Shown: piece after piece, positions 15,721 through 24,477 of the stretch
Layout of the letters: each line of letters opens with the position of its first letter
Numbering within the stretch: position 1 is the stretch's first letter
Assembly (NCBI GenBank): GCA_959602645.1
Contig: CAUGTZ010000013.1
Span: forward strand, 1 to 64,000
Source: an uncultured Collinsella sp.
Lineage (GTDB): Bacteria > Actinomycetota > Coriobacteriia > Coriobacteriales > Coriobacteriaceae
Direction: 5' to 3'
DNA length: 64,000 nt
Position numbers and translations under genes: made by a program
The notes under the pieces: model-generated
What the model saw: the letters and a program-made list of their open reading frames with translations, nothing else
Databases searched by the model: none
What the model was told of the DNA's origin: nothing

Positions 15721-17796
15721 ATGAGATTCTCGATTATTAGCGAGATCCCCGGCAGGACCCGTCTTCAATTGGCGGGTCCTGTGCCAGAGAGCGATCTCGA
15801 TGCACTTCTTAAGCTTGGCGGCGACATCGACGGCGTGCACAAGGTGCGCGTCTACGGCCGCATCGGCCAGATGGCACTCGAATACGACGAGCCACGTCGC
15901 GCGAGCGTGCTCGACGCCTTGGGCGCACTCGATGCTCAAGCTATCGCCGATGCCAAGTCGGGCTATGTGATGCAGCTTGAGCCGCGCAAGCACAAACTCG
16001 TTATGGACCTGGCGACACTCGTCGGCGCCCACTACGCGCGCCGCTGGTTCTTGCCGACGCCTCTGCGTGCGGTGTTTGTCGTGGCCGGTTACATGGCATT
16101 TTTGCGCGCTGCCCTTCATGAGCTGGCGCAGCCGCGCCTGACCGTTCCCGTGCTCGACGCTTCGGCCATCGGCATTTCGTTCGTCAAGCGTGATGTCGAC
16201 ACCGCGGGCCAGACAATGTTCCTGCTCAACGTGGGCGAGCTGCTCGAGGACTACACCCGCGCCATGAGCGAAAACGAGCTCATCAACTCGCTGCTCGATG
16301 TACCCGACAAGGCGCAAAAGGTCGTCGGCGATACCGAGGTAAGCGTTGCTGCGACCGAGCTCGAGCCCGGCGATCTGGTCGCCGTGCGCACTGGCATGTC
16401 CATTTGCATCGACGGTGTCGTCGGGCAGGGGAGCGCTATGGTCAACCAGGCGACCCTGACCGGCGAGCCGCTGGCCGTTGAGCGCAGCGTGGGCGACGAC
16501 GTGTTCGCCGGTACCGTCGTGGAAGACGGCAGCATCTTGGTGCGCGTGCGCGCCAACACGGCGCAGACCAAACTGCGCTCGATCGTCTCGCTCGTGCAGA
16601 CGGCCGACTCGCTCAAATCCGAGGGCCAGTCGCATATGGAGGACCTCGCCAACAAGATCGTCCCGTGGAACTTCCTGCTCGCGGGCCTGGTTGCGCTCAC
16701 CACGCGCAGCCTTATCAAGACCTCGGCGGCGCTGATGGTCGACTACTCGTGCGCACTCAAGCTCACGGGTTCCGTCGCCGTCATGACCGCTATGAGCGAT
16801 GCTGCCAAGATGGGCGTCATGGTCAAGGGCGCAAAGTACTTTGAGTCGTTTGCCAAGGCCGACACCATTGTGTTTGATAAGACTGGCACGCTCACCGAGG
16901 CGCAGCCGCGCCTGGCTTGCGTGCTGACGACCGACGGCTGGAGCGAGGACGAGGTCCTGCGCCTTTCCGCTTGCTTGGAGGAGCATTTCCCGCATCCGGT
17001 GGCGCGTGCCGTGGTCAACGCCGCCCTCGAGCGCGGGCTCGAGCACCGCGAGCGCCATGCCGCGGTCGAGTACATCGTGGCGCACGGCATCGCTTCGTCC
17101 ATCGAGGGGCGTCGCGCCATTATCGGTTCGGCGCACTTTATATTTGAGGACGAGGGTGCGCAGCTCGAGTCCGACATCAAGGAGCAAATCGAGCTCCAGA
17201 TGCAAGGCCTGTCGCCGCTGTATCTGGCGGTCGACGGCAAGGTCGTCGGCGTGCTCGGCATCGAGGATCCGCTCAAGCCCGGCGTCCGTGAGGCCATCGC
17301 CGACCTACATGCGCTGGGCGTCAAGCATGTCGTTATGCTCACGGGCGATTCGGAGCGCACGGCCGAGCGCATTGCGCGCGAGGCGGGTGTCGACGAGTTT
17401 AAGGCCGAGCTGCTGCCCGAGGACAAGTACGCCTATGTGGAGCGCATTAAGGGTGAGGGGCGCCACGTTGCCATGGTGGGCGACGGCGTCAACGATTCGC
17501 CGGCACTCGGTTTGGCCGACGTGGGGCTGGCAATGGGTGGCGGAAGCGACATCGCCAAGGAGGTCGCCGATATCATCCTGACCGACACGGATCTGGCCGC
17601 GATCGTGCGTTTGCGCCGCATGAGCCAGGGCCTCATTGATCGTCTGACGAGCTCCTACTCTAAGGTGATGCTCACCAACTCGGCGCTGTTGGCATTGGGT
17701 ATTACCGGCGCGATTACCCCGCAGACGTCGTCACTGCTGCACAACGGCTCGACGATTGCCTACAGCCTGAGCAACGCGAAGGCTTACCTGCGTTAG
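15721..17796 (+). CDS. Heavy-metal-transporting P1B-type ATPase
   Basis: 691-residue membrane ATPase. An N-terminal GRTRLQL segment resembles a degenerate HMA-like domain without a CxxC. The phosphorylation motif is FDKTGTLTEA (about residue 385), with TLTGEPLAV, HPVARAVV and MVGDGVNDSPAL all present. The transmembrane metal-site motif is YSCALKL (about residue 343) in place of the usual CPC or SPC, so the cargo cannot be assigned as copper or zinc; manganese or iron are possible. The N-terminus shows few strong membrane helices before the actuator domain. No clear Shine-Dalgarno is seen. It follows the DUF6110-like gene and ends at a terminator. Confidence 0.88.
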   Translation: MRFSIISEIPGRTRLQLAGPVPESDLDALLKLGGDIDGVHKVRVYGRIGQMALEYDEPRRASVLDALGALDAQAIADAKSGYVMQLEPRKHKLVMDLATLVGAHYARRWFLPTPLRAVFVVAGYMAFLRAALHELAQPRLTVPVLDASAIGISFVKRDVDTAGQTMFLLNVGELLEDYTRAMSENELINSLLDVPDKAQKVVGDTEVSVAATELEPGDLVAVRTGMSICIDGVVGQGSAMVNQATLTGEPLAVERSVGDDVFAGTVVEDGSILVRVRANTAQTKLRSIVSLVQTADSLKSEGQSHMEDLANKIVPWNFLLAGLVALTTRSLIKTSAALMVDYSCALKLTGSVAVMTAMSDAAKMGVMVKGAKYFESFAKADTIVFDKTGTLTEAQPRLACVLTTDGWSEDEVLRLSACLEEHFPHPVARAVVNAALERGLEHRERHAAVEYIVAHGIASSIEGRRAIIGSAHFIFEDEGAQLESDIKEQIELQMQGLSPLYLAVDGKVVGVLGIEDPLKPGVREAIADLHALGVKHVVMLTGDSERTAERIAREAGVDEFKAELLPEDKYAYVERIKGEGRHVAMVGDGVNDSPALGLADVGLAMGGGSDIAKEVADIILTDTDLAAIVRLRRMSQGLIDRLTSSYSKVMLTNSALLALGITGAITPQTSSLLHNGSTIAYSLSNAKAYLR

Positions 17797-17820
17797 CAGA
17801 CGTGTTCGCCCACGTTATCT

Positions 17821-17868
17821 GGCCTGCGCCCAGACGGCATCGGTGTCGTCCGGGCGCAGGCCTTTTGC
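17821..17868 (+). terminator. Terminator after the metal ATPase
   Basis: GGCCTGCGCCCA... pairs with ...CGGGCGCAGGCC, followed by TTTTGCATTT. Confidence 0.8.
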
Positions 17869-17870
17869 AT

Positions 17871-17919
17871 TTGACCATTTGCTAGCTTCTCTATATAGTG
17901 TTGCTAGCGGGGCTAGCAA
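17871..17919 (+). promoter_or_regulatory. Promoter with three GCTAGC operator sites of the PIN toxin-antitoxin pair
   Basis: TTGACC (17871-17876), 17-base spacer, TATAGT (17894-17899). TTGCTAGC occurs at 17879-17886 and 17901-17908, and its inverse GCTAGCAA at 17912-17919, so the last two form an inverted repeat around GGG. The sites cover spacer, start and leader, as expected for autorepression by the antitoxin. Confidence 0.75.
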
Positions 17920-17939
17920 TTGAAGGGAGCGGGATCAAC

Positions 17940-18293
17940 GTGGGTGCTGTTAGCGGCATGGCGCAGGTGAACGTTCGCGTGGATCGCCAGGTCAAGGACC
18001 ATGCGGAGGAAGCGTTGCGGCTTTCGGGCGGGTCACTGCCCGAGCTCATCAAAAAGGTGGTGGCCAAGGTCGCGCAGGGTGGCGGGCAGTGCGAGGAAGT
18101 GCTTGCGGCCGTCGACGGCCGGCGGCAGACCGTCGCGCCCGATACTCCGTTCGCCGCATCATGGGCAGCGGCAGACCGGCTTTATGCAGATTTGGGCATC
18201 GCTACGTCGCCCGTATCCGACGATCGCGATTGGGACACAATCTATTCCGAAGCCATGGACGAGCGCTATCGCCAAAAGGAGATGATCCTGTGA
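17940..18293 (+). CDS. RelB/DinJ-type ribbon-helix-helix antitoxin
   Basis: 117 residues from the GTG at 17940, which lies after AAGGGAGCGGGA and downstream of the mapped promoter; ATG at 17958 is the alternative. Residues from MAQVNVRVDRQVKDHAEEAL through LPELIKKVVAKVA match the N-terminal ribbon-helix-helix of DinJ-like antitoxins. The C-terminal part (ASWAAADRLYADLGIA...DWDTIYSEAMDERYRQKE) is acidic and should wrap the toxin. It overlaps the PIN gene by 4 bases (GTGA). It probably represses its own promoter through the GCTAGC sites. Confidence 0.8.
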   Translation: MGAVSGMAQVNVRVDRQVKDHAEEALRLSGGSLPELIKKVVAKVAQGGGQCEEVLAAVDGRRQTVAPDTPFAASWAAADRLYADLGIATSPVSDDRDWDTIYSEAMDERYRQKEMIL

Positions 18294-18805
18294 GCGGGGC
18301 TCCCCTCAAAATAATGGTGGACGCCAACGTATGGGTTGATTCGTTTTGCGTCGACCATGCCGAGTCGCTTGCCGCGCGTGCGTTTATTGGGCAGGCGGCG
18401 GAGGCAGGGGCATTGATGTTCTTTCCGGTGCATATCGCCAAGGACGTGCTGTACGTTGTCCAACACGAGCTGAAGCGTAGCGTTCTTGCCAGTGGGGGAG
18501 CGCTCGACGAGGCATCTGCCCGTGCAATTGGCGATGCGGCGCTGGCGTTTGTTCGGAACATGACCGAAAACGCCACGGCCGTGGGTGCAGATGCGTCGGA
18601 CCTTTGGCTGGCCGACAAATACTTAGCGCTCCATCGCGATTACGAGGACAACTTGGTACTCGCCGCATGCAAACGCGCGCAGGTCGATTACTTGGTGACC
18701 AACGATCGCAAGCTGCTCGAACATGCCGATCTTGCAGCAAAGACCCCGCGCCAAATGATGCCGATTCTTGCTTTGGCCGAACGCGGCGGCGCGGCTATCG
18801 GTTGA
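18290..18805 (+). CDS. PIN-domain ribonuclease toxin
   Basis: 171 residues starting with GTG at 18290, overlapping the antitoxin stop. PIN-fold acidic residues are visible: Asp in IMVDANVWVD, Glu/Asp in DYEDNLVLAAC (about residue 119-129) and Asp in YLVTNDRKLLEH (about 137-148). Such enzymes cleave RNA with magnesium. The pairing of a DinJ-type antitoxin with a PIN toxin, where RelE/YafQ toxins are more usual, is a less common combination. The longer upstream open frame from 18089 is inside the antitoxin gene and is rejected. Confidence 0.8.
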   Translation: MSGAPLKIMVDANVWVDSFCVDHAESLAARAFIGQAAEAGALMFFPVHIAKDVLYVVQHELKRSVLASGGALDEASARAIGDAALAFVRNMTENATAVGADASDLWLADKYLALHRDYEDNLVLAACKRAQVDYLVTNDRKLLEHADLAAKTPRQMMPILALAERGGAAIG

Positions 18806-18863
18806 CGCAAACTGTTTGCGGGCCTCTTGGACGACGATGCGCCAAGGGACCCGCGTCTGCTAT

Positions 18864-19298
18864 TTACAAAAGCTCGGCCTTAATGGCGGGACTTTCTGCG
18901 AGCTGCTCGACTGCCTTTTCGTCGGAGCTGTCGAGTGCTGCCAGACTGCGGTAGACCCACTCGTTGACCTGGGTGTTCTTGACGCCTGCGGTCTGCATAA
19001 GGGCGCCTACCTCGCGGATTGCTGCGAGCAGATCGGCTTTGGGACCCGCGAGCTCGACCTCGATGCCGTGGTAGGCGGCCACGCCGCGGTTCTCACTCAC
19101 GTGGTCGATAAAGCCCTCGACGGTTTCAAGCTGCTGGGCGAGAGCTGCATCATCGTCAGCGTCCAGCGCGACGAGTGCGTTCGATACCGTGAGGGCAGGA
19201 TGTCCGCAGGGGACAAAGCCCTCGATGACATCCATAGCTTCGGTAATGGTTGAGCCCAGGCCTGCGAGGGCATTGACGAGTTGCTGCTTGGTATCCAT
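18864..19298 (-). CDS. Hypothetical helical protein, 144 residues
   Basis: Unrecognised. It starts MDTKQQLVNALAGLGSTITEA with AAAGGA before the ATG. The composition is acidic and Ala/Leu-rich, predicted helical, with one Cys (VPCGHPAL) and no signal peptide or membrane segment. It is transcribed toward the PIN toxin and away from tmRNA. It could be a small soluble coriobacterial protein. Nothing indicates function. Confidence 0.6.
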   Translation of the reverse strand: MDTKQQLVNALAGLGSTITEAMDVIEGFVPCGHPALTVSNALVALDADDDAALAQQLETVEGFIDHVSENRGVAAYHGIEVELAGPKADLLAAIREVGALMQTAGVKNTQVNEWVYRSLAALDSSDEKAVEQLAESPAIKAELL

Positions 19299-19537
19299 AA
19301 CGGTCCTTTCGACGGGTCAATTCTGCTTGGCGAAAATATACGTGACGCGATCGGTAGCAAAAGTGCGAAGTGCGGCGCACATTGGGGTCTTCACAGCTCG
19401 TGCATAGAACAGCTGTCCGCTTTCAGAACGTGGTAAGATAACACTCCACGAGCGGGGCTCGCCCCGTATGTTCCTTGAAAAGTCGACGGTTATCGGGTGT
19501 TTGCAGGCCCGATACCATCCAGACTTTCCCGACATCC

Positions 19538-19901
19538 GGGGGCGACTGGTTTCGACACGATAGCTCTGAGAGAGGAAGCAAGCCGAGGTCTCCTCGCCTC
19601 GTTAAACAGGGGTACCGTCAAATTGAATTGACAACAACTCTTCTTTTGAGCCTATGGCTCTCGCTGCTTAGTTTATAGCGGCGCGTCAACCCGGTGATTT
19701 CCCCGACACCGGCGCGACGTCATGTTAGGGGAATGCTCCTGCGCACGTAATCGGTATGGCGCAGGCTAAGATCGAACCGGTTGGGATGCTGCGAGCGTGT
19801 CGCTGCGCGCAAAGCGTCCGAGACTAAACCAGCGACTGAGCTTGGAGATGCCAATCAGGGGGCTTTCGTGGACCGGAGTTCGATTCTCCGCGCCTCCACC
19901 A
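19538..19901 (+). ncRNA. ssrA: Transfer-messenger RNA
   Basis: The 5' end GGGGGCGACTGGTTTCGAC and the 3' end TTCGATTCTCCGCGCCTCC-ACCA are diagnostic; GGGGGCG pairs with CGCCTCC to form the acceptor stem. The internal reading frame at 19630-19671 encodes DNNSSFEPMALAA then TAG, a proteolysis tag with the usual ALAA end; the exact resume codon is not certain. Length is 364 bases, normal for a one-piece tmRNA. CCA is encoded. A strong terminator follows. It rescues stalled ribosomes. Confidence 0.96.
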
Positions 19902-19910
19902 ATAGTTACA

Positions 19911-19947
19911 GGCAGGTAGATATTCGTATCTACCTGCCTTTTCATTT
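19911..19947 (+). terminator. tmRNA terminator
   Basis: GGCAGGTAGATA and TATCTACCTGCC form a perfect 12-bp stem with a TTCG loop, followed by TTTTCATTT. Confidence 0.92.
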
Positions 19948-19957
19948 CTAGCCCGTA

Positions 19958-20188
19958 CCGCGGAGAATCGAACTCTGTGCAGGGCGCGAGCGTAAAGAAA
20001 ACGCGTAAGCGTTTTTAGCCCGCGGGCGAGGACGCCGGCAGGCGGCCGAAGCCGGTGCGTGTTCGCGAAGCAAACACGCGGATTCTTCGCGCAAAGCCCC
20101 AGCCAAAACAGATGTGCTGCCGACGGCATTTCTGCTGGCTGTGCCCCGCGCCGACAGATCCCCTTCATCCGCGGAGAATCGAACTCTG
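19958..20188. repeat. tmRNA-adjacent element bounded by inverted T-arm copies (element C)
   Basis: CCGCGGAGAATCGAACTCTG occurs identically at 19958-19977 and 20169-20188. Seventeen bases of it are the reverse complement of the tmRNA T-arm at 19876-19892. The interior contains AAAACGCGTAAGCGTTTT (19998-20015) and several hairpins. The layout matches the element next to tRNA-Glu at 39644-39850. No coding frame is convincing. Confidence 0.75.
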
Positions 20189-20260
20189 CTCCAAAACCCA
20201 TGCGCCCTCCATCCCAAAACTGGGTAGAAGAAAGCCAAAACGCAATCGCAGGAGGTCAAT

Positions 20261-21139
20261 ATGACTGCAGAAGATAAGGCAAAGAACGCCGGCAAGGTCG
20301 CGCTCGTCTTGGAGGGTGGCAGTTTTCGTGGGCAGTTTACCGCCGGCGTGCTCGACGTTCTCATGGAGGCCGGTGTCGAAATTCCGGCGGTGTACGGCGT
20401 CTCGGCCGGTGCGCTCAACGGCGTCAACTACAAGTCGCACCAGATCGGCCGCACCAACCGAGTCAATTTGACCTTCTGCAACGACAGCCGCTACATGGGC
20501 GCCGCGTCGTTTGCGTCCACGGGTTCCATCGTGGGCTACGACTTTATCTTCAACGACGTCCAGGACCGCCTGGATCCTTTTGATAACGAGACGTTCGACG
20601 CGAGCCCCATTGAGATGTACGCCGTCGCGACGGACATGCTCTTTGGAACCGCCACGTACCTCCCGGTCAAAAGCGCCGTGCTCGATCTCGACGCCGTGCG
20701 CGCCTCGACCTCGCTGCCGCTGGTGACGCCGCCGGTCGAGATTGACGGGCACAAATACGTCGACGGCGGCGTGGCCGATTCGGTTCCTATCGAGCATGTG
20801 CTCGAGGAGGCCGGCTTCGAGCGCGCGGTTGTTATTGTCACGCAGGACCGCTCGTACGAGAAAAAGCCCTACGAGTTTATGCCTGCCGCGCGCGCCCGCT
20901 ATGCCGACTACCCCTACCTGCTCGAGGCCATCGAGACGCGCCACGACCGCTATAACATCCAGCGCATGCATCTGTGGAAGTATGAGCGCGAGGGCCGCGC
21001 GCTGGTCGTTGCTCCGCAAAAGCCGGTCGAGGTCGGCCATGTCGAGCACGATCCGGCAAAGCTTTTGGACCTGTATATCCAGGGCCGTCAGGAGGCAAAG
21101 CGCCTGCTCGCGGAAATCCAAGAGTTCGTTGAGCGCTAG
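20261..21139 (+). CDS. Patatin-like phospholipase
   Basis: 292-residue cytoplasmic serine hydrolase. AGGAGGT lies just before the ATG. The patatin signature is complete: oxyanion loop LEGGSFRGQF (about residues 17-26), nucleophile in GVSAG (about 47-51) and catalytic Asp in VDGGVADS (about 168). It resembles the YjjU/RssA-like bacterial patatins, which hydrolyse acyl lipids. There is no signal peptide. It stands alone between the tmRNA region and the ribosomal operon. Confidence 0.9.
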   Translation: MTAEDKAKNAGKVALVLEGGSFRGQFTAGVLDVLMEAGVEIPAVYGVSAGALNGVNYKSHQIGRTNRVNLTFCNDSRYMGAASFASTGSIVGYDFIFNDVQDRLDPFDNETFDASPIEMYAVATDMLFGTATYLPVKSAVLDLDAVRASTSLPLVTPPVEIDGHKYVDGGVADSVPIEHVLEEAGFERAVVIVTQDRSYEKKPYEFMPAARARYADYPYLLEAIETRHDRYNIQRMHLWKYEREGRALVVAPQKPVEVGHVEHDPAKLLDLYIQGRQEAKRLLAEIQEFVER

Positions 21140-21239
21140 CGACGGCGAACCCTCAAAAAATGACAACAGCTAAAGAGTTGGAAAAATCACGGCTCGTGGA
21201 TGACATGTGCAGAAACTCTGGTCGGAGCCAAAATACCTG

Positions 21240-21267
21240 TTGACTCGTACGGCGAGCGGGGTAATAT
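21240..21267 (+). promoter_or_regulatory. Promoter of rplM-rpsI
   Basis: TTGACT (21240-21245), 16-base spacer and TAATAT (21262-21267). The leader to the start codon would be about 60 bases and contains a small GCAGAG...CTCTGT hairpin. Confidence 0.7.
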
Positions 21268-21333
21268 GGACGGGTTACTTGCAGAGCCCCGTGAATCTCT
21301 GTAACAACACGTACTGTACATGGAGGAGTCTAA

Positions 21334-21777
21334 GTGATTTCGAAATCGACTCACTACGCCAAGCAGGGCGAGGTCCAGCGCAACTGGGTTCTCGTCGACG
21401 CCGATGGTGCTGTCCTGGGCCGTCTTGCCACCCAGATCGCAATGATCCTGCGCGGTAAGAACAAGCCCCAGTTCACGCCCAACAGCGACTGCGGCGACTT
21501 CGTTGTCGTCATCAACGCCGATAAGGTCCAGCTTACCGGTAACAAGGCCGACACGAAGACCTATTATCGCCACAGCGGCTACAACGGCGGCCTCAAGGCT
21601 GAGAGCTTCCGCCAGGCTATGGAGAAGCACCCGGAGAAGGTCATCGAGCGCGCCGTTCGCGGTATGCTGCCCAAGACCACCCTCGGCCGTGCCCAGATGA
21701 CCAAGCTTAAGGTCTACGCTGGTGCCGAGCATCCGCATGCTGCCCAGAACCCCACGAAGATTGAGCTGGAGGCTTAA
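21334..21777 (+). CDS. rplM: 50S ribosomal protein L13
   Basis: 147 residues starting at GTG 21334, behind GGAGGAG. The L13 signature is seen in NWVLVDADGAVLGRLATQIA and in the C-terminal VRGMLPKTTLGRAQMTKLKVYAG followed by HPHAAQNP. It is the first gene of the rplM-rpsI operon, with two bases between stop and the next ATG. It is a large-subunit assembly protein. Confidence 0.97.
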   Translation: MISKSTHYAKQGEVQRNWVLVDADGAVLGRLATQIAMILRGKNKPQFTPNSDCGDFVVVINADKVQLTGNKADTKTYYRHSGYNGGLKAESFRQAMEKHPEKVIERAVRGMLPKTTLGRAQMTKLKVYAGAEHPHAAQNPTKIELEA

Positions 21778-21779
21778 AG

Positions 21780-22175
<396 letters not shown>

Positions 22176-22206
22176 GGTTTTATCTCCTTTCGAGATACAA
22201 TGTACA

Positions 22207-22249
22207 AGCGGGGCCTGCCGATTCCTCGGCGGGTCCCGCTTTTCTTTTT
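22207..22249 (+). terminator. Terminator of rplM-rpsI
   Basis: AGCGGGGCCTGCCGA pairs with TCGGCGGGTCCCGCT around TTCC, followed by TTTCTTTTT. Confidence 0.9.
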
Positions 22250-22298
22250 CGACTAGGGTGGGCGGTTGTATATCGCCTGCTAGGGAAGGAGCGATCCT

Positions 22299-23636
22299 AT
22301 GCCCCAGAACATCTTCGGTACCGACGGCGTCCGTGGCGTCGCCAATGCCGACCTCTCGTGCGACCTCGCGTTTCGCCTGGGCCGCGCGGCGACCAAGTTC
22401 CTTGGCCCGGACATCTGCATCGGCCGCGACACGCGTCTTTCGGGTACCATGCTCGAGAGTGCTCTGACCGCTGGCATTATGGCAGAGGGCGGCCGTCCGC
22501 ATTGCTGCGGCGTTATCCCTACGCCGGCCGTGGCGCTGCTCACCGTCCAAAACGAGCTCGACGGCGGCATCGTCATCTCCGCTTCGCATAATCCGCCGGA
22601 GTTCAACGGCATCAAGTTCTTTAGCCGCAAGGGCATGAAGCTTCCCGATGCTGTCGAGGAAGAGATCAGCGCCTGGGTCATGTCCGAGGAGGCCATGGCT
22701 GCCGACACGCTGCCGACCGGCGCCGGTGTGGGTCACATCATCAAGATGAAAGACGCCCGCAAGGCCTATGTCGATCATGCCATCAGCACGCTCGACGGCC
22801 TTAAGCTCGATGGCCTGGTTGTTGCCGTCGACTGCGGCCACGGTGCTTCCTGCCAGACCACGCCCGCTGCGCTGCAGCGCCTGGGCGCCACGGTCCATGC
22901 CATCAACACCGATTACTGCGGCACCGACATTAACGTTGAGTGCGGCTCCACTCACCTTGAGCCCCTGCGCGAGCTCGTGCTGCGCACCCACGCCGATATC
23001 GGCCTGGCCCACGACGGCGACGCCGACCGCGTGCTGTTCGTCGACGGCGAGGGCAATGAGATCGACGGTGACTACATCCTGGCTATCTGCGGTTCTGACC
23101 TCGCCGCCCGCGGCAAGCTCGCCAACTCCGAGATCGTCTCGACCGTCATGTGCAACCTTGGCTTCTCCATCGCTATGAAGGAGCAGGGCTTCGAGATGGT
23201 TCAGACCGCCGTGGGTGACCGCTACGTTTTGGAGCGCATGCTCGCGGATGGCGCCGTCATCGGCGGCGAACAGTCCGGCCACATCATCTTCCTGGAGCAC
23301 AACACCACCGGTGACGGCCTGGTGACGGCTCTGCAGCTGCTGGCCGTGCTCAAGCGCACCGGTCGTACCCTCACCGATCTTGCCGGCATCATGAAGAAGT
23401 ACCCGCAGGTACTCGTCAACGTGCATTCCGACAACAAGGCCGGCCTGGACGATTGCCAGCCCATTTGGGACGCCGTCGCTGCCGCCGAGAAGGAGCTTGA
23501 CGGCCGCGGCCGCATTCTGGTGCGCCCGAGCGGTACCGAGCCGCTGGTCCGTGTTATGGCCGAGGCGGAGACGCACGAGCTCACTCAGCGTGTTGTCGAC
23601 GACATCGTCGAGGTTGTCAAGCGCGAACTTCCCTAA
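22299..23636 (+). CDS. glmM: Phosphoglucosamine mutase
   Basis: 445 residues; converts glucosamine-6-phosphate to glucosamine-1-phosphate for peptidoglycan. It starts FGTDGVRGVAN. The phosphoserine loop is ISASHNPPEFNG (about residue 95), the metal loop DGDADRVLFVD, the sugar loop GEQSGHII and the phosphate site RPSGTEPLVRVM. Length is as expected. AAGGAG precedes the ATG. With the PTS EIIA and nagB downstream it forms an amino-sugar neighbourhood, though each gene seems to have its own leader. Confidence 0.97.
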   Translation: MPQNIFGTDGVRGVANADLSCDLAFRLGRAATKFLGPDICIGRDTRLSGTMLESALTAGIMAEGGRPHCCGVIPTPAVALLTVQNELDGGIVISASHNPPEFNGIKFFSRKGMKLPDAVEEEISAWVMSEEAMAADTLPTGAGVGHIIKMKDARKAYVDHAISTLDGLKLDGLVVAVDCGHGASCQTTPAALQRLGATVHAINTDYCGTDINVECGSTHLEPLRELVLRTHADIGLAHDGDADRVLFVDGEGNEIDGDYILAICGSDLAARGKLANSEIVSTVMCNLGFSIAMKEQGFEMVQTAVGDRYVLERMLADGAVIGGEQSGHIIFLEHNTTGDGLVTALQLLAVLKRTGRTLTDLAGIMKKYPQVLVNVHSDNKAGLDDCQPIWDAVAAAEKELDGRGRILVRPSGTEPLVRVMAEAETHELTQRVVDDIVEVVKRELP

Positions 23637-23707
23637 TGGTCAAAAACGGGTGCCAAGTGGTAAACTGTTAAAGCTATTTTGATTGATTGGTATGTCCGAG
23701 GGGGAGC

Positions 23708-24205
23708 ATGTTCACTAAAGTCCTAAGGTCTTTTGGTATGCGTGGACGAGTTCTTACGCTGGATGCTCCCATCTCGGGCGACGTCATTCCGTTGTCCGAG
23801 GTCAATGACCAGACATTTGCCACCGGCCTTTTGGGCCAGGGCGTGGCGATTCAGCCTACCGGCACGCGTGTGATTGCGCCGGCAGACGCCAAGGTCGAGG
23901 CCATTTTTCCCACGGGTCACGCCGTTGCGCTCAACACGGTCGATGGCCTAGACGTGCTCATCCACGTTGGCTTGGACACTGTTCAGCTTGAGGGCAAGCA
24001 TTTTAGCGTGCATGCACAGGTGGGCGATGTCGTCCATAAGGGCGATGTGCTCATTGAGTTCGATCGCGAGGCAATTGCTGCCGAGGGCTACGATGTGACG
24101 GTTCCCATCTTGGTGTGCAACTCTGTTGAGTTCTCGAGCATCAAGGGCTCCGTTGGCGTGCATGTCGAAGAGATGGACCAGCTCATCGTTGCTCGCGAGC
24201 GCTAG
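23708..24205 (+). CDS. PTS glucose-type EIIA component
   Basis: 165-residue soluble phosphocarrier that passes phosphate from HPr-His to an EIIBC. The ATG at 23708 follows GAGGGGGAG; the seven-codon upstream extension is rejected because it overlaps this site. The fold signature is clear: RVIAPADAKVEAIFPTGHAVAL with a conserved His, and LIHVGLDTVQLEGKHF with the phosphorylated His. No EIIBC is nearby, so it may serve a permease elsewhere; its place beside glmM and nagB suggests N-acetylglucosamine or glucosamine. Confidence 0.92.
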   Translation: MFTKVLRSFGMRGRVLTLDAPISGDVIPLSEVNDQTFATGLLGQGVAIQPTGTRVIAPADAKVEAIFPTGHAVALNTVDGLDVLIHVGLDTVQLEGKHFSVHAQVGDVVHKGDVLIEFDREAIAAEGYDVTVPILVCNSVEFSSIKGSVGVHVEEMDQLIVARER

Positions 24206-24477
24206 CAAGTGCACGTGGCCATTAGCCTACAATTCAAACACGTTTACGGAGGGCGCCCTTGAAAGAGGGCGCCCTCCGTGGCAAGATGGGACTTGTCCGA
24301 AGCTAAACGGCTTCGGGTCACCGTGGACGGGCAGGGGCCTCGACGCGGCTAGACACGAGACACATACATTACGCGACCTCGCCCTGGTGGCCGCACACGT
24401 TGGTTGCGGCCGACGCGGGCCGCGGGCAAGTGCTTGTAAGGGGAGCCTTGCCTCTCTTGTACGAGAAAGGACGCGTA
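24206..24477 (+). promoter_or_regulatory. Structured 270-base leader of nagB
   Basis: Noncoding. It starts with TACAAT (24228-24233, possible -10). A perfect 13-bp stem ACGGAGGGCGCCC/GGGCGCCCTCCGT (24246-24279) follows, without a U-run. Then come CCGAAGC-taaacg-GCTTCGG (about 24298-24317) and GCCGCA...TGCGGC near 24401-24421. I recognise no known riboswitch; it may be a cis-regulatory RNA or the 3' terminator of the EIIA gene followed by a leader. Confidence 0.45.

Noticed and set aside
15331..17205. Long leftward frame opposite the metal ATPase
   Set aside because: Antisense shadow; the sense frame has all P-type ATPase motifs.
19824..20201. Leftward frame with WWRRGESNSGPRKPP
   Set aside because: This peptide comes from reading a tRNA-like T-arm and acceptor sequence; the region holds tmRNA and element C.
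24246..24279. Intrinsic terminator of the PTS EIIA gene
   Set aside because: The stem is perfect but there is no U-run behind it, so I describe it only as part of the leader.
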